25,071 nucleotides of DNA from CANLBN01 sp050298695 (GTDB lineage: Bacteria > Pseudomonadota > Gammaproteobacteria > Pseudomonadales > Cellvibrionaceae): the NCBI GenBank assembly GCA_050298695.1, contig JBNKUQ010000044.1, positions 1 through 25,071 of the forward strand. The letters are read 5' to 3'. Both the position numbers and the translations under genes were made by a program. Each line of letters begins with the position of its first letter. Positions within the stretch are counted from its first letter, which is position 1. Below the pieces are notes generated by a model that did not search any database, was not told the origin of the DNA, and saw only the letters and a list, made by a program, of their open reading frames with translations. Positions 22,664 to 25,071 of the stretch are shown here, piece after piece.

Positions 22664-25071
22664 TTACTGGGCCTCAACAACTAAATCGTCAAAGACACTA
22701 CCTGAGTTAGCCCAACAGTAAAAAGCAACCGAACCATAAGCTAAGTCTGTGTCATTGGCCTGCAATATCAGCTCGCCATCAATTCGAACTTCGATAACGG
22801 AGCCTATCACTGACACATTGACATTGTAGGTCTGCCCCTCGACATACTCTAGGGTATCACTATCCAATAAAATCGATACGCCATTTACTCGCTTTTCAAG
22901 GCGGCGATAGGAGCGCGAACTATTCCAAGCGAAACGATAGTAATTATCGCTATCTTGCACCCGGAACATAAAGCCTAAGCCATCGTCATCCTCTGAACGC
23001 AAGGTGAAACTGGCCTGATAGTTGGTCCAAGCAATTCCCGCATCGTAGTGCAAATAAGTCCCTAACTTATTCAAGTCAGCAGGGTCAATTGGACCAGAGT
23101 GGATATTGCTGGTCTGAACCAGGCTACCCGTTTCTGCCGACCACGCAGAAGGGCCACTATTACTGCCCTGATCCACACTACTCCAGCCTGTTAGATCACC
23201 ACTATCAAAATTTTCATCTAAATGGACTCCACCTGTGTCACCAGCATCCTGCACATTAACGACAACTGTATCGGATACGCTATCAAACCCATCGCTGACA
23301 GTCACCGTTATTGTTACCGGTGTATCACCGATCACATTAGCGGGGGTAAATATCGCATTCGCACTACCAGGATTGTCGATAACACCCATCCCAGCAGGTA
23401 CACTCCAGTTGTAACTTAAAGCATCGGGAGCATTATCCGGGTCAGCCGCAACAACAACTAAGGTACTGGTTTCCGTATCCAAAATATCGCTAGGCGTAGC
23501 ATTGACTGAACTAATCACAGGCGCGAGATTAGTATTCGCCAATGTTTCTACTAATAAATTATCGAAAATACTACCTGCATTAGCCCAGGTATAGAAAGCA
23601 ACTGAACCATAAGCCAGATCAGCATCACTGGCTTGCAAAACCAGCTCGCCATTAATTTGGATTTCGATAGAAGAACCTTCTACAAACACATCAACATTGT
23701 AGGTTTCACCCCTAACGTACGCTGCCGTATCACTGTCCAATAAAGTCGATACACCATTCACTCGCTTTTCAAGACGACGATAGGCGCGCGAACTGTTCCA
23801 AGCAAAACGATAGTAATTGTCGCTATCTTGCACCCGGAACATAAAGCCTAGCCCATCGTCATCCTCTGAACGCAAGGTAAAACTAGCATGGTAATCCGTC
23901 CAGGCATTTCCAGCATCGTAGTGCAAATAAGTCCCTAGCTTATTCAAATCCGCGGGGTTAATGGGGCCAGAATGGATATTGCTGGACTGAACCAGGCTAC
24001 CCGCTTCTGCGGACCATGCAGAGGGGCCGTTATTACTGCCCTGATCCACAATACTCCAACCCAACAGGTTGCCATCATCGAAATTACCATCTAACAGCGT
24101 TTCGCCAGTGCTCTCTGCATCTTGTACGGTAACAACAACGTTATTACTGACAACAGCAAGACCATCGCTCACTTCAACCGTAATTGTCACATTAGTATCA
24201 CTATCCACATCGGCTGGCGTAAAGATTGGATTTACGCTACCTGCATTATCCAAACTGCCCATACCGGTTGGCACAATCCAGTTGTAAGTTAGCGGCGTTG
24301 GACCGCCATCGGGGTCATTTGCTACAACAGCCAATTGGCTAGACCCGTTGTCCAATATTACAGAAGGGGTCGCTACAATGGAGCCAATGGTTGGCGGGAT
24401 ATTGGGTACCGAAACAGCAACGACAGAGACACTGGTAGTTGAAGGCCCAGATGGCTCATAACCGTCATCAACGATCAAAGTAACCACATAATTTCCTGGC
24501 TCATCATAACTATGACTTGGAATAACACCTGTCGCTGTATTGCCATCACCAAAATCCCAGGAAAAATTTAAGGTCTGTCCCGACACCCCAAACGAACCTG
24601 ATCCATCAAAGTTTATCGCTTGGTTTACCTCTCCAGAGTAGGGGCCACCAACATCTGCTACGGGCAATTCAACCACTACCGTCGTTGTAATCGGTGTAGA
24701 AGTTAACTCTCCGTCATTAACGGTTAAGAGAACCGTGTAAGTACCCGTGCTTGCGTAGGTATGGATGGGGGTTTGGCCTATGCCGGTGCTGCCATCACCA
24801 AAACTCCAAGAATAAGATAAAGACTGACCTTCTGGATCATATGAGCCAGAAGCATCCAATACGGTTGGCTGCCCAAAAGCATTGTTATAAGGGCCACCAG
24901 CGTTGGCAACAGGTGCCAGGTTACCCAACAAAGGAGAACCATCGATACGAATATCATCAATAACCCAACCTTCAAAATTGTTGAGGGCAGCGTCAACCGT
25001 ATCAAACGCAAAACGCACCTGAATCACTTCACCATCAAAAGCGGATATATCAATGACTTGCTCAACAAAGT
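22664..25071 (-). CDS. Large extracellular PKD-domain protein with duplicated concanavalin-like module (C-terminal part)
   Basis: The frame is open to the right edge, so only the last 801 residues are seen. Residues 1-46 end a MAM-like domain of the kind found next to M6 (immune inhibitor A) peptidases (NNFEGWVIDDIRIDG). Two PKD domains follow (about 51-135 and 136-222), with SWSFGDGS/HTYASTGTYTV and SWDFGDGN/HSYDEPGNYVV. Then come two copies of a 291-residue module, each an Ig-like domain plus a concanavalin A/LamG-like jellyroll (GLGFMFRVQDSDNYYRFAWN). It ends VFDDLVVEAQ without a sorting signal such as PEP-CTERM. It is probably secreted or surface-bound and may bind polysaccharide or cells; a catalytic part could lie outside the window. 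An internal GTG at 25027 is not the true start. Confidence 0.85.
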   Translation of the reverse strand, partial: FVEQVIDISAFDGEVIQVRFAFDTVDAALNNFEGWVIDDIRIDGSPLLGNLAPVANAGGPYNNAFGQPTVLDASGSYDPEGQSLSYSWSFGDGSTGIGQTPIHTYASTGTYTVLLTVNDGELTSTPITTTVVVELPVADVGGPYSGEVNQAINFDGSGSFGVSGQTLNFSWDFGDGNTATGVIPSHSYDEPGNYVVTLIVDDGYEPSGPSTTSVSVVAVSVPNIPPTIGSIVATPSVILDNGSSQLAVVANDPDGGPTPLTYNWIVPTGMGSLDNAGSVNPIFTPADVDSDTNVTITVEVSDGLAVVSNNVVVTVQDAESTGETLLDGNFDDGNLLGWSIVDQGSNNGPSAWSAEAGSLVQSSNIHSGPINPADLNKLGTYLHYDAGNAWTDYHASFTLRSEDDDGLGFMFRVQDSDNYYRFAWNSSRAYRRLEKRVNGVSTLLDSDTAAYVRGETYNVDVFVEGSSIEIQINGELVLQASDADLAYGSVAFYTWANAGSIFDNLLVETLANTNLAPVISSVNATPSDILDTETSTLVVVAADPDNAPDALSYNWSVPAGMGVIDNPGSANAIFTPANVIGDTPVTITVTVSDGFDSVSDTVVVNVQDAGDTGGVHLDENFDSGDLTGWSSVDQGSNSGPSAWSAETGSLVQTSNIHSGPIDPADLNKLGTYLHYDAGIAWTNYQASFTLRSEDDDGLGFMFRVQDSDNYYRFAWNSSRSYRRLEKRVNGVSILLDSDTLEYVEGQTYNVNVSVIGSVIEVRIDGELILQANDTDLAYGSVAFYCWANSGSVFDDLVVEAQ
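22667..24412 (-). repeat. Tandem duplication of an 873-bp coding module
   Basis: Two in-frame units (about 22667-23539 and 23540-24412) repeat with a period of 873 bp. The jellyroll half is almost unchanged: for example TATCTTGCACCCGGAACATA occurs at 22951 and 23824. The Ig-like half has diverged more. The pattern suggests a recent intragenic duplication or ongoing conversion of the jellyroll part. Confidence 0.88.

Noticed and set aside
1..25071. CRISPR array, prophage, transposase or defence island
   Set aside because: No spaced direct-repeat array, integrase, transposase, nuclease-helicase set or toxin-antitoxin pair was found; gene content is mainly conserved chromosomal.

Overview
The window reads as chromosomal DNA of a free-living, probably marine gammaproteobacterium, moderately AT-rich. 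The blocks sfsA-dksA-gluQ and cbrX-cbrA-cbrB, the DksA sequence (close to the E. coli protein) and the CbrAB pair (best known in Pseudomonas) place it in Gammaproteobacteria. A large PKD-repeat secreted protein and a secreted c-type haem protein suit a marine or polymer-associated lifestyle. Genus cannot be assigned from the sequence alone.

Layout. (1) 1-2696, minus strand: msrP-msrQ-atl-sprT plus a truncated signal-peptide ORF form one tight, probably co-transcribed set with a repair/quality-control theme. A 60-bp near-perfect inverted repeat separates msrP from msrQ. (2) 2812-4440, plus: a type II NADH dehydrogenase fused to a C-terminal cyclic-nucleotide-binding-like domain. (3) 4525-7594, minus: a FIST sensor gene overlapping by 8 nt a PAS-GGDEF-EAL gene with all key motifs intact, a likely ligand-to-c-di-GMP module. 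(4) 7595-8778: a gene-poor stretch holding a decayed GNAT acetyltransferase and an orphan minus-strand terminator. (5) 8779-11356, plus: NAD-malic enzyme (maeA), a strong terminator, a 15-bp triple repeat, then tcdA. (6) 11362-13301, minus: a YdjM-like membrane protein translationally coupled to a D-hexose-6-phosphate mutarotase. (7) 13426-16090: a 62-aa orphan ORF, a bidirectional terminator, sfsA (minus), then dksA and gluQ (plus) separated by a hairpin. (8) 16174-17787, minus: a secreted monohaem protein. (9) 18023-22545, plus: cbrX-cbrA-cbrB, a transporter-type histidine kinase and its sigma54-dependent response regulator. (10) 22664-25071, minus: the C-terminal part of a large extracellular protein with PKD repeats and a recently duplicated 291-residue module, running off the right edge.

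Functional picture. Most genes are conserved housekeeping functions: carbon/nitrogen regulation (CbrAB), stringent response (DksA), tRNA modification (GluQ, TcdA), central metabolism (MaeA, mutarotase), respiration (NDH-2) and periplasmic protein repair (MsrPQ). The accessory parts are the haem protein, the PKD protein, the FIST/c-di-GMP pair, the domain fusion on NDH-2 and the gene-poor interval. I see no CRISPR array, tRNA, rRNA, phage, insertion sequence with transposase, or recognisable defence system. The most unusual signals are the hairpin at the msrP/msrQ junction, the NDH-2 fusion, the orphan terminator region, the lack of room for a CrcZ-like RNA after cbrB, and the duplicated module.
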